A DNA stretch of 64,000 nt from assembly GCF_019052805.1 (NCBI RefSeq), contig NZ_JAHQRJ010000001.1, positions 1,488,001 to 1,552,000 on the forward strand, given 5' to 3'. The stretch is from Noviherbaspirillum sp. L7-7A (GTDB taxonomy: Bacteria > Pseudomonadota > Gammaproteobacteria > Burkholderiales > Burkholderiaceae_D). A model generated the notes under the pieces. That model was given only the letters and a program-made list of their open reading frames with translations, made no database searches and was not told the origin of the DNA. Shown here piece by piece: positions 18,793-28,182 of this stretch (positions are counted from its first letter, which is position 1; every line of letters begins with the position of its first letter). Made by a program: the position numbers and the translations under genes.

Positions 18793-20235
18793 ATGCATAG
18801 CCGCACGAGGGACGACACGCAACACACAGCGGTGAACACGGCAGGGCTACGGTCCATGACAATGCGCATGCTCAATTTGCTTTGCGCCGTCATGCTCAGT
18901 GTTGGCATGGCGGCTTGTGCCAGCCTGCCGGACGTACGGGATCTGTCACGCCAGCTTGAGCCTGCCAGCACGCCCACCGTCGCCACGCCCAAGGGCACGC
19001 TGCCGCCGGCCAAGGCGGAATCCCTGCTTGGCCAGCGTCTGCGCAATGCAAAGAAAACCGACCTCACCGCCCTGGCCGCTCTGGAAGAAGCCGCCACCGG
19101 CAGCCCGCTCGTTGCCGGCAACAGGACCACGTTGCTGTTCGACGGCCCGGCCACCATCAAGGCCATGATGGCCGCCATCGCCAATGCGAAAGACCATGTC
19201 AATTTCGAGACCTATATTTTCGATGAGGACGAACTGGGCCTGAAATTTGCCGACCTGCTGATGGAAAAGCAGCGTGCCGGCGTACAGGTCAACATCATTT
19301 ATGACAGCATAGGCACCCTAGGCGTATCGAAGGAATTCTTCCAGCGCCTGCGGGACGCCGGCATCAACCTGACAGAGTTCAATCCGGTCAATCCCCTGAA
19401 GCGCTTTGGCAGCTGGCGCATCAACAATCGCGACCACAGGAAGATACTGATCGTCGATGGCAGGATTGGCTTTGCCGGCGGCGTCAATATCGCCGAAGAC
19501 TATTCGCACAGCTCATTGTTCCGTTCGCGCTCGCGTTCCAGCGCCGAGCTGGGCTGGAGAGATACCCATATGCAGATCGAAGGCCCGGCCGTGGCCAATC
19601 TGCAATGGCTGTTCATGGATACCTGGGCCAGGCAGAACAGCAATCCCCTGCCCGACCTGGACTACTTCCCCACGCCGACCGCGGTGGGCGACAAGGTGGT
19701 GCGCATCGTCGCCAGCCGTCCGGGCAGCGACTTCGAGATCTACAAGGCCTTCACCCTGGCGCTGCAGGAAGCCAAGGCATCGATCCACATGACCAATGCC
19801 TACTTCGCGCCCGACCAGAACATCCTTGATACCCTGCTGTCCGCGGCGAGGCGCGGCGTGGATGTGCGGATCATCTTCCCCAGCCAGTCCGATGCCGGCA
19901 TCGTGTACTACGCAGGCCGCTCGTTCTACACCGAGCTGCTGCAGGCCGGCGTGCGCATCTATGAATTGAAGGGCTCGGTGCTGCATGCCAAGACCACGGT
20001 GGTGGACGGCGCCTGGTCGACGGTAGGCTCGTCGAACTTCGATATCCGCAGCTTCCTGCATAACAGCGAGATCAACGTGATCGTGCTGGACGCGGCATTC
20101 GGCGCCAGCATGGAGAGCGCGTTCCAGGAGGACATCCGCAACTCGCAGGAAATCACGCTGGAAAAATGGGAGCAGCGTCCCGCTTCCGAACGGGTCAAGG
20201 AATGGGGTGCGCGCCGGCTGGCCTACTATCTGTAA
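18793..20235 (+). CDS. Lipoprotein with two phospholipase D motifs (cardiolipin synthase-like)
   Basis: About 480 residues from the ATG at 18793, which has GGGGAAA upstream; ATGs at codons 22, 24 and 26 are alternatives. A lipoprotein signal precedes C42 (LSVGMAAC), so the protein is probably anchored in the envelope. Two HKD motifs are intact: HRKILIVD and HAKTTVVD, each followed by a Gly/Ser-Asn segment. The family transfers phosphatidyl groups, as in cardiolipin synthases of the ClsC type, but substrate and direction cannot be read here. The upstream 220 bases hold no other gene. It converges closely on serA. Confidence 0.82.
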   Translation: MHSRTRDDTQHTAVNTAGLRSMTMRMLNLLCAVMLSVGMAACASLPDVRDLSRQLEPASTPTVATPKGTLPPAKAESLLGQRLRNAKKTDLTALAALEEAATGSPLVAGNRTTLLFDGPATIKAMMAAIANAKDHVNFETYIFDEDELGLKFADLLMEKQRAGVQVNIIYDSIGTLGVSKEFFQRLRDAGINLTEFNPVNPLKRFGSWRINNRDHRKILIVDGRIGFAGGVNIAEDYSHSSLFRSRSRSSAELGWRDTHMQIEGPAVANLQWLFMDTWARQNSNPLPDLDYFPTPTAVGDKVVRIVASRPGSDFEIYKAFTLALQEAKASIHMTNAYFAPDQNILDTLLSAARRGVDVRIIFPSQSDAGIVYYAGRSFYTELLQAGVRIYELKGSVLHAKTTVVDGAWSTVGSSNFDIRSFLHNSEINVIVLDAAFGASMESAFQEDIRNSQEITLEKWEQRPASERVKEWGARRLAYYL

Positions 20236-20257
20236 GCCAGCCAGGGCTTGTTGCCGC

Positions 20258-21454
20258 CTATACCAGGTGGCAGCGTATCGTCGCGCTTTCGCCGCACAGC
20301 CTCTTCATCAGCGCCGGGTCGATGGGCGCATCCACGTCGGTCACCGCGTAACCCAGGGCGCCGCGCGTCTGCAGATGCTGGGCCACGATGTTCAGGCCGC
20401 TCTCGGCAAACAGCGCATTCATTCGCGCAATCACGCCAGGCTCGTTGCGATGCACATTCAGGATGCGGCTGGCCACTTCCTTCTGCTGGTGCGCAATTTC
20501 CGGGAAATTGACGGCTGAACGGGTGGTGCCGGCCGACAGGTAACGGGCCAGCTTGTCCGACACTTCACGGCCGATGTTTTCCTGCGCTTCCTCGGTGCTG
20601 CCGCCGATGTGCGGCGTCAGGATCACATTCTCCAGGCCGCGCAGCGGCGTGATGAATTCTTCCTTCTCGCTCCTGGGCTCGACCGGATACACGTCCAGCG
20701 CCGCGCCGCCGACCTTGCCTTCGCGCAGGGCCGCATTCAGCGCATCGATATCGACCACGCCGCCACGCGATGCATTGATTAGCACCGCGGACGGCCGCAT
20801 GAGTGCGATACGGTCTGCATTGAGCAGGTTGGTGGTGCCGGCGCCGCCTGGCACATGCAGGGTGACCACATCAGCCTGGCTCAGCAATTCCTCCAGCGGC
20901 ATCGGCCTCGCATTGCCGAGCGGCAGCTTGCTTTCAGGGTCGTAGTAGCAGACGCGCATGCCAACGCTCTCAGCCAGGATGCCGACCTGCGCGCCGATAT
21001 TGCCGTAGCCTATGATGCCCAGCAGTTTGTTGCGCACCTCGTAGGCGCCGGTAGCGCTCTTGTCCCAGACACCGCGATGCGCGCGCGCGTTCTTTTCCGG
21101 GATGCGGCGCAGCAGCAGGATGGCTTGCGCAATCACCAGTTCGGCCACAGAGCGGGTATTGGAATACGGCGCATTGAACACCGGTATGCCCATGGTGGCG
21201 GCGGTGTTGAGGTCCACCTGGTTGGTGCCAATGCAGAAACAGCCTATGGTGCGCAGCTTGGGCAAGGCATGCAGTACCTCTCCCGTCAGATGGGTGTTGG
21301 AGCGGATGCCGACCGCTTCGGCATCGGACAGCGTGTCGATCAGCTCCGCGCCCGACAGCGCGCGCGGCACCTGGACGATGTTGGTGAAGCCTTGCGCTTG
21401 CAGATTTTCAACAGCGGTCTGATGAATCTTTTCCAGCAATACGATCTTGTTCAT
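20258..21454 (-). CDS. serA: D-3-phosphoglycerate dehydrogenase SerA
   Basis: A 398-residue SerA, the first enzyme of serine synthesis, which oxidises 3-phosphoglycerate with NAD. The Rossmann motif is GIIGYGNIGAQVG. The catalytic Arg-Glu-His set appears in NASRGGVVD, the following acidic loop and TPHIGGST. A C-terminal ACT domain (about 320-398), which binds serine as feedback inhibitor in E. coli SerA, is present. The stop leaves 22 bases to the end of the convergent lipoprotein gene. A small hairpin abuts its ribosome site (21463-21482). serB, the last step of the pathway, is also in this window at 55694. Confidence 0.95.
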   Translation of the reverse strand: MNKIVLLEKIHQTAVENLQAQGFTNIVQVPRALSGAELIDTLSDAEAVGIRSNTHLTGEVLHALPKLRTIGCFCIGTNQVDLNTAATMGIPVFNAPYSNTRSVAELVIAQAILLLRRIPEKNARAHRGVWDKSATGAYEVRNKLLGIIGYGNIGAQVGILAESVGMRVCYYDPESKLPLGNARPMPLEELLSQADVVTLHVPGGAGTTNLLNADRIALMRPSAVLINASRGGVVDIDALNAALREGKVGGAALDVYPVEPRSEKEEFITPLRGLENVILTPHIGGSTEEAQENIGREVSDKLARYLSAGTTRSAVNFPEIAHQQKEVASRILNVHRNEPGVIARMNALFAESGLNIVAQHLQTRGALGYAVTDVDAPIDPALMKRLCGESATIRCHLV

Positions 21455-21462
21455 GGAGCCTT

Positions 21463-21482
21463 CCCTTCAATAAGCTGAAGGG
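21463..21482 (-). promoter_or_regulatory. Hairpin directly before the serA ribosome site
   Basis: CCCTTCA (21463-21469) pairs with TGAAGGG (21476-21482) over a six-base loop. On the serA message the 3' arm ends in GAAGGG, next to the AAGG ribosome site. The hairpin could limit serA translation, or it may be chance. Confidence 0.3.
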
Positions 21483-21541
21483 CATTTTATGGCAGAATCG
21501 GCAATCACAAGGGGCAAGCACTTTTTTTAGAGGTTTCATCA

Positions 21542-22324
21542 ATGACGACAGACGCCCTGGCCAGCGACAAGGCAACGCGCATCCACATCACCCGACTGCA
21601 TCGCTGGACCGACAAGCTCATTACCTTCCGCACCACCCGGCCCGCCGGCTATGAATTCACGCCCGGCCAGTATGCAAGGCTGGGCCTGCACAATGGCGGC
21701 GTGATGATATGGCGCGCCTATTCGCTCACGTCAGCGCCGAACGAGGAAGAGCTGGAGTTCTACGGCATCATCGTCGAGGGCGGCCAGTTCACCAGCATGC
21801 TTGACCGCCTCAAGCAAGGCGATGAGCTCTGGCTGGACCGGCAGGTGTTCGGCTTCATGACGCCTGGCCGCTTCGACGACGGCGAGGATTTATGGATGCT
21901 TGCCACCGGTACCGGCATCGGCCCTTTCATCTCCATACTGCGTGATGAACAGGCATGGCAGCGCTGGCGCAGGATGGTGCTGGTGCATGGCGTGCGCCAT
22001 CTGCATGAATTGGCCTACGCCGATGAACTGAAGACGCTGCAGGCGTCGCATGCCGGCATCCAGGGCATGGCTGCATTGACCCTGCTGCAGGCAGTGAGCC
22101 GCGACGACCCCGGCCAATGCCTGCAAGGTCGCATCACCACGCTCTTGGCGTCAGGCGCGCTTGAACACTCAGCCGCCATGCCGCTGACTGTGGAGCAGTC
22201 GCGCATCATGCTGTGCGGGAACCCGGCCATGATAGAAGAAACCCGCAAGATGCTGCACGAGCGTGGCATGCGACCGGTGCGGCGCATGAACCCGGGTCAG
22301 TTCGTGACGGAGAACTATTGGTAG
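21542..22324 (+). CDS. fpr: Ferredoxin-NADP reductase
   Basis: A 260-residue FAD enzyme of the bacterial Fpr type. The FAD-binding motif RAYSLTSAP, the nucleotide-binding GTGIGPF and the C-terminal aromatic ending ENYW are all present. It moves electrons between NADPH and ferredoxin or flavodoxin in the cytoplasm. The start ATG follows AGAGG. It is divergent from serA across 87 bases and ends before a strong hairpin shared with cysB. Confidence 0.93.
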   Translation: MTTDALASDKATRIHITRLHRWTDKLITFRTTRPAGYEFTPGQYARLGLHNGGVMIWRAYSLTSAPNEEELEFYGIIVEGGQFTSMLDRLKQGDELWLDRQVFGFMTPGRFDDGEDLWMLATGTGIGPFISILRDEQAWQRWRRMVLVHGVRHLHELAYADELKTLQASHAGIQGMAALTLLQAVSRDDPGQCLQGRITTLLASGALEHSAAMPLTVEQSRIMLCGNPAMIEETRKMLHERGMRPVRRMNPGQFVTENYW

Positions 22325-22386
22325 GACAACGCTGTTTGTATGGCACGGTCGCGCAAGGGCCATTGCCGTTGCTTTTGAAGCTGCCG

Positions 22387-22438
22387 TTCAGGTCCCCGTC
22401 GGGCACGCCGTGGCGGCGCTACCCGACGGGGACCCGAA
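22387..22438. terminator. Long GC-rich hairpin between convergent fpr and cysB
   Basis: GGTCCCCGTCGGG (22391-22403) pairs perfectly with CCCGACGGGGACC (22422-22434), and TTC/GAA extend the stem. There is no T run, so it is not a textbook intrinsic terminator. Its position between two converging genes suggests it ends or protects both transcripts. Confidence 0.6.
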
Positions 22439-22455
22439 CGAGAACGCTAATCCGG

Positions 22456-23394
22456 CTACAAATCCACTCGCCCTGAACCGCTAAGCGCGGTATCGATATC
22501 CCCACGCGTCAACTCCGGCGCGAACTGCAGGATGAAGTCGTACGTATAGGACCGCAGATAAGCCGCCCGGCGCACCGCCAGCCGCGTCACGTTCGGCGCG
22601 AACAGATGGCTCGAGTCGATAGGCTGCAGGCCAGGATGACGGCTATGCTCCACCGCCATCGAGGCCACGATGCCCACGCCCATGCCCAGCGCGACGTACT
22701 GCTGGATCACGTCGGAATCCATCGCGGTCAGCACGATGTCGGTGGCGATGCCGGCTTCGCGGAAGGCATCATCGATGTGGCTGCGGCCGGTGAAGCCGAC
22801 GTCGTAGGTAATCAGCGGATATTCGGCGAGCTGCGCCAGCGTCAGCTTCTGCGTGGCGAGCAGCGGATGGCCGTCCGGCGCCACGACCATGTGATGCCAG
22901 CGGTAGCAGGGGAAGGACACCAGGTCGTCAAACTGGCTCAGGCCTTCAGTGGCGATGCCGATATCGGCCTTGCCCGACAGCACCCACTCGGCGATGTGCT
23001 CCGGCGAACTCTGCTGCAAAGCCACCCTCACTTCCGGAAAGCGCGCCCGGAAGCTCTGCACCGCCTGCGGCAGCACATAGCGGGCCTGGGTATGGGTGGT
23101 GGCGATGGCCAGCGTGCCGCTCTTGACGCCGGAATATTCCTGGCCGGCCTGCTGCAGGTTTTCCGCTTCCAGCAGCAGCCGGTCTATGATGCGCAGGATG
23201 TCGCGTCCCGGGTTGGTGAGGCCGGTCAGGCGCTTGCCGTTGCGCTCGAAGATCTCCACGCCCAGCTCTTCCTCAAGCTCGCGGATCTGGCGCGACACGC
23301 CCGGCTGCGAGGTGAACAGCGCATTGGCGACTTCGGTCAGGTTGAAGCCGCGCCGCGTGGCTTCGCGTATGGAACGCAGTTGTTGGAAGTTCAT
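22456..23394 (-). CDS. cysB: LysR-type regulator CysB
   Basis: A 312-residue LysR regulator. The N-terminal winged helix is the CysB form (MNFQQLRSIREA, then LFTSQPGVSRQIRELEEELG). The co-inducer domain contains TTHTQARYVLP, the segment that binds sulfate or N-acetylserine in CysB proteins. CysB activates sulfate and sulfonate genes during sulfur limitation. It lies 17 bases after cysA on the same strand, so it may be read through from the transporter operon as well as from its own promoter. The large set of sulfur genes upstream is its expected regulon. Confidence 0.93.
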   Translation of the reverse strand: MNFQQLRSIREATRRGFNLTEVANALFTSQPGVSRQIRELEEELGVEIFERNGKRLTGLTNPGRDILRIIDRLLLEAENLQQAGQEYSGVKSGTLAIATTHTQARYVLPQAVQSFRARFPEVRVALQQSSPEHIAEWVLSGKADIGIATEGLSQFDDLVSFPCYRWHHMVVAPDGHPLLATQKLTLAQLAEYPLITYDVGFTGRSHIDDAFREAGIATDIVLTAMDSDVIQQYVALGMGVGIVASMAVEHSRHPGLQPIDSSHLFAPNVTRLAVRRAAYLRSYTYDFILQFAPELTRGDIDTALSGSGRVDL

Positions 23395-23411
23395 CTCCGT
23401 TCCCCGCCTGT

Positions 23412-24485
23412 CTACACTGCCTCGTCGACAAAGATGCGCAAGCGCTTGGGCCGCACCACCAGGCGGTCGCCTTCCTGCACACCCAGTTCGGCATAGCGCT
23501 CCCTGGGCACCACCGCTTCCAGCAGGTCGCCATTGTCGGCGCGCTCCAGGTCGAGCTGGGCGAGCGGGCCGATCGCATGGGCGCGCTTCAACCTGACGAC
23601 GATGCCATCGGTTTCCACATCCGGCAGATAGCGGTCGATCTCGATGTCATGCGGCCGCACGAAGCCGGTGCCCTTGGCGTCGCGCGCGCCGCCATGCTCG
23701 GGCGCGTCGAAGCTCACGCCCTCGGATTCGAGCACGCCTTCATGCACGCGGCCATGGAACAGGTTCACATTGCCCAGGAATCCATAGACGAAGGGCGAGG
23801 CTGGATTGTTGTAGACCTCGGCCGGTGCGCCGATCTGCTCGATATTCCCCTTGTTCATCAGCACGATGCGGTCGGCCACTTCCAGCGCCTCTTCCTGGTC
23901 ATGGGTGACGAAGATGCTGGTGACATGCAGTTCATCATGCAGGCGCCGCAGCCAGCGCCGCAGCTCCTTCCTGACCTTGGCGTCGAGCGCGCCGAACGGC
24001 TCGTCCAGCAGCAGCACCTTGGGTTCCACCGCAAGCGCCCGGGCCAGCGCGATGCGCTGGCGCTGGCCGCCCGAGAGCTGCGGCGGATAGCGGTCGGCCA
24101 GCCAATCCAGCTGCACCAGTTCCAGCAGCTGATGCACCCGGGCCCGGATCTGCGCTTCCGAGGGCCGCTCCGAGCGCGGCTTGACGCGCAGGCCGAAGGC
24201 AATGTTCTCGAATACCGTCATGTGCTTGAACAGCGCATAGTGCTGGAACACGAAACCGACCTGGCGCTCTCGCACATGGCGGTTCGACGCGTCCTCGTTA
24301 TCCAGCAGCACCTGGCCGGTATCGGGCCGCTCCAGGCCGGCGATGATGCGCAGCAGCGTGGTCTTGCCGCAGCCGGACGGTCCCAGGAGCGCGGTCAGTT
24401 CACCGGGCTGGAAGCTCAGCGAGATATTGTTGAGCGCCACGAAATTGCCAAAGCGCTTGTTGATGTTTCTGACTTCAATGGCCAC
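23412..24485 (-). CDS. cysA: Sulfate/thiosulfate ABC transporter ATPase CysA
   Basis: A 357-residue ATPase. Walker A is [14 protein letters not shown], the signature [15 protein letters not shown] and Walker [13 protein letters not shown]. The C-terminal third is a TOBE-like regulatory domain. I chose GTG at 24483-24485 (then [12 protein letters not shown]) because AGGAG precedes it; earlier ATG starts would overlap cysW. It powers sulfate and thiosulfate import with CysT and CysW, and starts five bases after the end of cysW. Confidence 0.94.
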   Translation of the reverse strand: MAIEVRNINKRFGNFVALNNISLSFQPGELTALLGPSGCGKTTLLRIIAGLERPDTGQVLLDNEDASNRHVRERQVGFVFQHYALFKHMTVFENIAFGLRVKPRSERPSEAQIRARVHQLLELVQLDWLADRYPPQLSGGQRQRIALARALAVEPKVLLLDEPFGALDAKVRKELRRWLRRLHDELHVTSIFVTHDQEEALEVADRIVLMNKGNIEQIGAPAEVYNNPASPFVYGFLGNVNLFHGRVHEGVLESEGVSFDAPEHGGARDAKGTGFVRPHDIEIDRYLPDVETDGIVVRLKRAHAIGPLAQLDLERADNGDLLEAVVPRERYAELGVQEGDRLVVRPKRLRIFVDEAV

Positions 24486-24490
24486 GTTGA

Positions 24491-25387
24491 TTACTCCTGA
24501 TCCGGTTGCGACGTCGCATGATGCAGCCGCCATTCAATAAAGCTCTTCAGCGCCAGCGTCACCAGCGCCAGGAAAGCCAGCAGCGAAGCGATCGCGAACG
24601 CCGCGGCGAAGTTGTATTCGTTGTAGAGGATCTCGACCTGCAGCGGGATGGTGTTGGTCTGGCCGCGGATATGGCCGGACACCACTGACACCGCGCCGAA
24701 CTCGCCCATGGCGCGGGCATTGCAAAGAATCACGCCGTACAGCAGGCCCCACTTGATGTTGGGCAGGGTCACATGCCAGAAGATCCGGAAGCCCGATGCG
24801 CCCAGCACCAGTGCCGCTTCCTCTTCCTCGCTGCCCTGCGACTGCATCAGCGGTATCAGTTCGCGCGCCACGAAGGGAAAGGTGATGAAGATCGTGGCCA
24901 GCACGATGCCCGGCACCGCGAACAGGATCTTGATGTCATGCGCCTGCAGCCATTCGCCGAACCAGCCCTGCGCGCCGAACAGCAGAACATAAATCAGGCC
25001 CGAAATCACCGGCGAGACCGAGAACGGCAGGTCGATCAGGGTCAGCAGCAGGCTCTTGCCGCGGAAGTTGAACTTGGCAATGGCCCAGGAAGCGGCAACG
25101 CCGAACACCAGGTTGAGCGGTACCGAAATGCCAGCCGCGATCAGCGTGAGCTTGATGGCCGATATCGCATCCGGCTCGGTGATGGAGGTCAGATAGACTT
25201 CCCAGCCCTTCTTGAAGGCTTCGAAGAAGACCGCTACCAGCGGCACGAACAGGAACAAGGTCATGAAGGCCAGTGCGACCGTGACCAGCAGCGCCTTGAC
25301 CCAGAACGGCTCGGAAATGCCGGACGGCGCATAGGCGGGTTCGATGCGCGACGCGGAAGCGGCGGCGGGAGTGGCGACGGCGGACAT
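24491..25387 (-). CDS. cysW: Sulfate/thiosulfate ABC transporter permease CysW
   Basis: A 298-residue inner-membrane permease with about six transmembrane helices. It carries the typical ABC coupling loop [21 protein letters not shown] segment [18 protein letters not shown] is characteristic of CysW. The ATG overlaps the cysT stop by one base. It forms the translocation pore with CysT. Confidence 0.94.
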   Translation of the reverse strand: MSAVATPAAASASRIEPAYAPSGISEPFWVKALLVTVALAFMTLFLFVPLVAVFFEAFKKGWEVYLTSITEPDAISAIKLTLIAAGISVPLNLVFGVAASWAIAKFNFRGKSLLLTLIDLPFSVSPVISGLIYVLLFGAQGWFGEWLQAHDIKILFAVPGIVLATIFITFPFVARELIPLMQSQGSEEEEAALVLGASGFRIFWHVTLPNIKWGLLYGVILCNARAMGEFGAVSVVSGHIRGQTNTIPLQVEILYNEYNFAAAFAIASLLAFLALVTLALKSFIEWRLHHATSQPDQE

Positions 25388-26253
25388 CAGATCTTCTCCG
25401 GCTGGCCGCGCTTGCGGGTCCAGGCTTGCAGCATGTTGATGGTCAGGAGCATGACGAAGGACACCAGCAGCATCACGACCGCGATCGCGGTGGCGCCGGC
25501 ATAGTCGTACTGCTCCAGCTTGGTAATGATGAACAGCGGCGTGATTTCCGACACCATCGGCATGTTGCCGGCGATGAAGATGACCGAGCCGAATTCACCG
25601 GTGGCGCGGGCAAAGGCCAGCGCGAAACCAGTCAGCAGCGCCGGCAGGATGGTCGGGAAGATCACGCGGGCAAAGGTCTGCCAGGGATTGGCGCCCAGGC
25701 TGGCGGCGGCTTCCTCGAGCTCGCGCTCGACGTCTTCCAGCACCGGCTGCACCGTGCGCACCACGAAAGGCAGGCCGATGAAGGTCAGCGCCACCACGAC
25801 GCCCAGCGGCGTGAATGCGACCTTGATGCCCAGAGGCACCAGGTGACGGCCTATCCAGCCATTGGTGGAGTAAAGCGCCGTCAGCGCAATGCCCGCCACC
25901 GCGGTGGGCAATGCGAACGGCAGGTCCACCATGGCGTCGATGATGCGCTTGCCGGGAAAGCGGTAGCGCACCAGCACCCAGGCGACGATGCCGCCAAACA
26001 GCACGTTCAACGCGGCGGCGATCAACGAGGCGCCAAAGGTAAGCCGGTAGGAAGCCATCACGCGGTCGGAGGTCACCGCGCTCCAGAACGCTTCCCAGGT
26101 CATGGTGAAGGTCTTGAAGAAGACTGCCGACAGCGGAATCAGGACGATCAGGCTGAGATAGAACACCGTGAAGCCCAGCGACAACCCGAAGCCCGGCATG
26201 ACCCGGAAACTGCTGCGGGCACGGGGTGGCAATGTTGATATGGCAGCTTGCAT
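25387..26253 (-). CDS. cysT: Sulfate/thiosulfate ABC transporter permease CysT
   Basis: A 288-residue permease with about six membrane helices. Its coupling loop is [17 protein letters not shown], and [16 protein letters not shown] is typical of CysT (CysU). The ATG at 26251-26253 gives [22 protein letters not shown] in outline, the usual start, although its ribosome site is weak. It is the first gene of cysTWA. The binding protein Sbp is not next to it but about 10 kb away at 36062-37069, within the same sulfur cluster. Confidence 0.93.
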   Translation of the reverse strand: MQAAISTLPPRARSSFRVMPGFGLSLGFTVFYLSLIVLIPLSAVFFKTFTMTWEAFWSAVTSDRVMASYRLTFGASLIAAALNVLFGGIVAWVLVRYRFPGKRIIDAMVDLPFALPTAVAGIALTALYSTNGWIGRHLVPLGIKVAFTPLGVVVALTFIGLPFVVRTVQPVLEDVERELEEAAASLGANPWQTFARVIFPTILPALLTGFALAFARATGEFGSVIFIAGNMPMVSEITPLFIITKLEQYDYAGATAIAVVMLLVSFVMLLTINMLQAWTRKRGQPEKI

Positions 26254-26343
26254 GTGCTTATAACCAAGACGATTAACAGGCCGGCATAATCGCATTCAAT
26301 TGTTATAAAGCAAAATATTTTATTTGCATTCCTATAGAAGAAA

Positions 26344-26356
26344 ATCGCATAAGGAG
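26344..26356 (-). promoter_or_regulatory. Shared sulfur-gene motif upstream of cysT
   Basis: ATCGCATAAGGAG on the plus strand (CTCCTTATGCGAT on the transcribed-gene strand). A copy differing at one base lies before the TauD gene (30169-30181), and a similar one before sbp (37201-37213). The gap 26254-26455 is AT-rich and also contains a near-palindrome around AAAATATTTT. The motif may be part of a CysB site. This is inference. Confidence 0.4.
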
Positions 26357-26455
26357 TTTGGTCACCGGACGCAGATCGAATAGTCTGCGCCGGTGATATC
26401 CATACCGACAAAGCCCGGGACCTGCCGTAACGCAATGTCGCCGCAGTTACCTCGC

Positions 26456-27328
26456 TTAACGCTGCATGCCCCAGCGCAGCACCGTCACCCGCTCCAGCGT
26501 GCGGAACACCAGGTTCTCCACCACCAGGCCGATCAGTATCACCAGCGCCAGGCCGGCGAACACCTTGTCGGTGTACAGCTCATTGCGGTTCTGGAAGATG
26601 TACCAGCCCAGCCCGCCCTTGCCGGACGTGGCGCCGAACACCAGTTCGGCTGCGATCAGCGTGCGCCACGCAAACGCCCAGCCTATCTTCAGCCCCGACA
26701 GGATGGACGGCAGCGCGGCCGGTACCAGCACCTGCAGCACCAGCCGCAGTCCGCCCAGGCCGTAATTGCGGCCAGCCATGCGCAGGGTATCCGGCACGCC
26801 CCGAAAGCCCGCATAGGTATTCAGCGCCAGCGGCCATAGCACCGAATGCACGATCACGAAGATCAGGCTGCCGCGTCCCAGGCCAAACCACAGCAGCGCC
26901 AGCGGCAGCAGCGCGATGGCAGGCAGCGGGTTGAACATCGAGGTCAGCGTCTCCAGCAGGTCGCGGCCGATCCGGGTCGACACCGCCAGCGCGGTGAGCA
27001 CGAACGCCAGCGCAATGCCGGCCAGGTAGCCCTGCAGCAGCACCGACAGCGATACCGCTACATTGGCGGGTAACTCGCCGCTGGTGAGGCCATCCCACAA
27101 GGCGGCGGCGGTCTGGGTGAAGGTCGGCAGCAGCAGGTCATTGTCCTGCCATCGGGCCAGGCCTTCCCAGAGCAGCGCCAGCACGGCCAGCACCAGGCCC
27201 TTGCGCAGCCACGACAGCTCGGTGATGCGCGAGGCCAGCGGCGCCGGTCGCGCCAGTGCGACCTCCTGCACGGCCGCGGTGTCGCGCTCGTATTCCGCCC
27301 GTATCGGCGGTTCAAGCAGCATGGTCAT
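26456..27328 (-). CDS. Sulfonate/taurine-type ABC transporter permease
   Basis: A 290-residue permease of the SsuC/TauC family with about six membrane helices. The conserved coupling segment is MAGRNYGLGGLRLVLQVLVPAALPS in outline, and a late W-x-A-x-A-E-L motif is also typical. It overlaps the ATPase gene upstream by four bases. It is the last gene of the unit tauD-like, binding protein, ATPase, permease. The substrate is an organosulfur compound, not shown by the sequence itself. Confidence 0.88.
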   Translation of the reverse strand: MTMLLEPPIRAEYERDTAAVQEVALARPAPLASRITELSWLRKGLVLAVLALLWEGLARWQDNDLLLPTFTQTAAALWDGLTSGELPANVAVSLSVLLQGYLAGIALAFVLTALAVSTRIGRDLLETLTSMFNPLPAIALLPLALLWFGLGRGSLIFVIVHSVLWPLALNTYAGFRGVPDTLRMAGRNYGLGGLRLVLQVLVPAALPSILSGLKIGWAFAWRTLIAAELVFGATSGKGGLGWYIFQNRNELYTDKVFAGLALVILIGLVVENLVFRTLERVTVLRWGMQR

Positions 27329-28182
27329 GATGCATGACTCCTTTGCAATGGCGGCGGCACATGCTGGTCCGCCTGTTCAAACAGCAGGTGATGGATGCGC
27401 TGGGTCGCGTTCTGGAATTCCGCGCCGCCGGCGCTGTGCAGGCCGAACTGGTGGCTGTTGATCTCGGCCCGCACCCTGCCCGGATGCGGCGACAGCAGCA
27501 GGATGCGGTTGCCCACCACCAGCGCTTCCTCGATCGAGTGGGTGACGAACAGCAGCGTGAAGCGCAGCTCTTCCCACAGCTGCTGCAGCTCTTCCTGCAT
27601 CTTGCGCCGGGTCAGCGCGTCCAGCGCGGCGAAGGGCTCGTCCATCAGCAGGATGTCGGGCTGCATCGCCAGCGCCCGCGCGATCGCCACCCGCTGCTTC
27701 ATGCCGCCCGACAGCGTATGCGGGAAGGCATCGGCAAAGAAGGACAGGCCAACCTTGTCTATCCAGTGCAGCGCCCGCTGCTCGGCCTCGCGCCGCCCGA
27801 GCCGCCGGCTGGCCAGCAGCGGAAACATCACGTTCTGCTTGACCGTCTTCCATGGCGGCAGCTGGTCGAATTCCTGGAACACCACCACCCTGTCCGGCCC
27901 CGGCCCGCGCACCGGCCTGCCGGCCAGCTCGATGCCGCCAGAGGCCGGCGCGATGAAGCCGGCCGCGGCCTTGAGCAGGGAGGACTTGCCGCAGCCGGAC
28001 GGACCGAGCAGCACGAAACGGTCGCCGCGATGCACATCGAAGCTGACGCGATCGGTGGCGCGCACGATGCGGCTGCCGCTGGCAAATTCCAGCGACACCT
28101 CGCGCATGCGCAGCAGCGGCTCCGGCAATGCCGCATGGTTGCTGCCCACGACCTGCAGCAGTTGCTGTTCGCGCGGGCTCAT
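27325..28182 (-). CDS. Sulfonate/taurine-type ABC transporter ATPase
   Basis: A 285-residue ATPase of the TauB/SsuB group. Walker A is [14 protein letters not shown], the Q-loop sits in VVFQEFDQLPPW, the signature is LSGGMKQRVAIARAL and Walker B is ILLMDEPFAALD. A 25-residue N-terminal extension precedes the domain. The ATG overlaps the stop of the binding-protein gene by one base, and its own stop overlaps the permease start, so all three are coupled. Confidence 0.9.
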   Translation of the reverse strand: MSPREQQLLQVVGSNHAALPEPLLRMREVSLEFASGSRIVRATDRVSFDVHRGDRFVLLGPSGCGKSSLLKAAAGFIAPASGGIELAGRPVRGPGPDRVVVFQEFDQLPPWKTVKQNVMFPLLASRRLGRREAEQRALHWIDKVGLSFFADAFPHTLSGGMKQRVAIARALAMQPDILLMDEPFAALDALTRRKMQEELQQLWEELRFTLLFVTHSIEEALVVGNRILLLSPHPGRVRAEINSHQFGLHSAGGAEFQNATQRIHHLLFEQADQHVPPPLQRSHAS

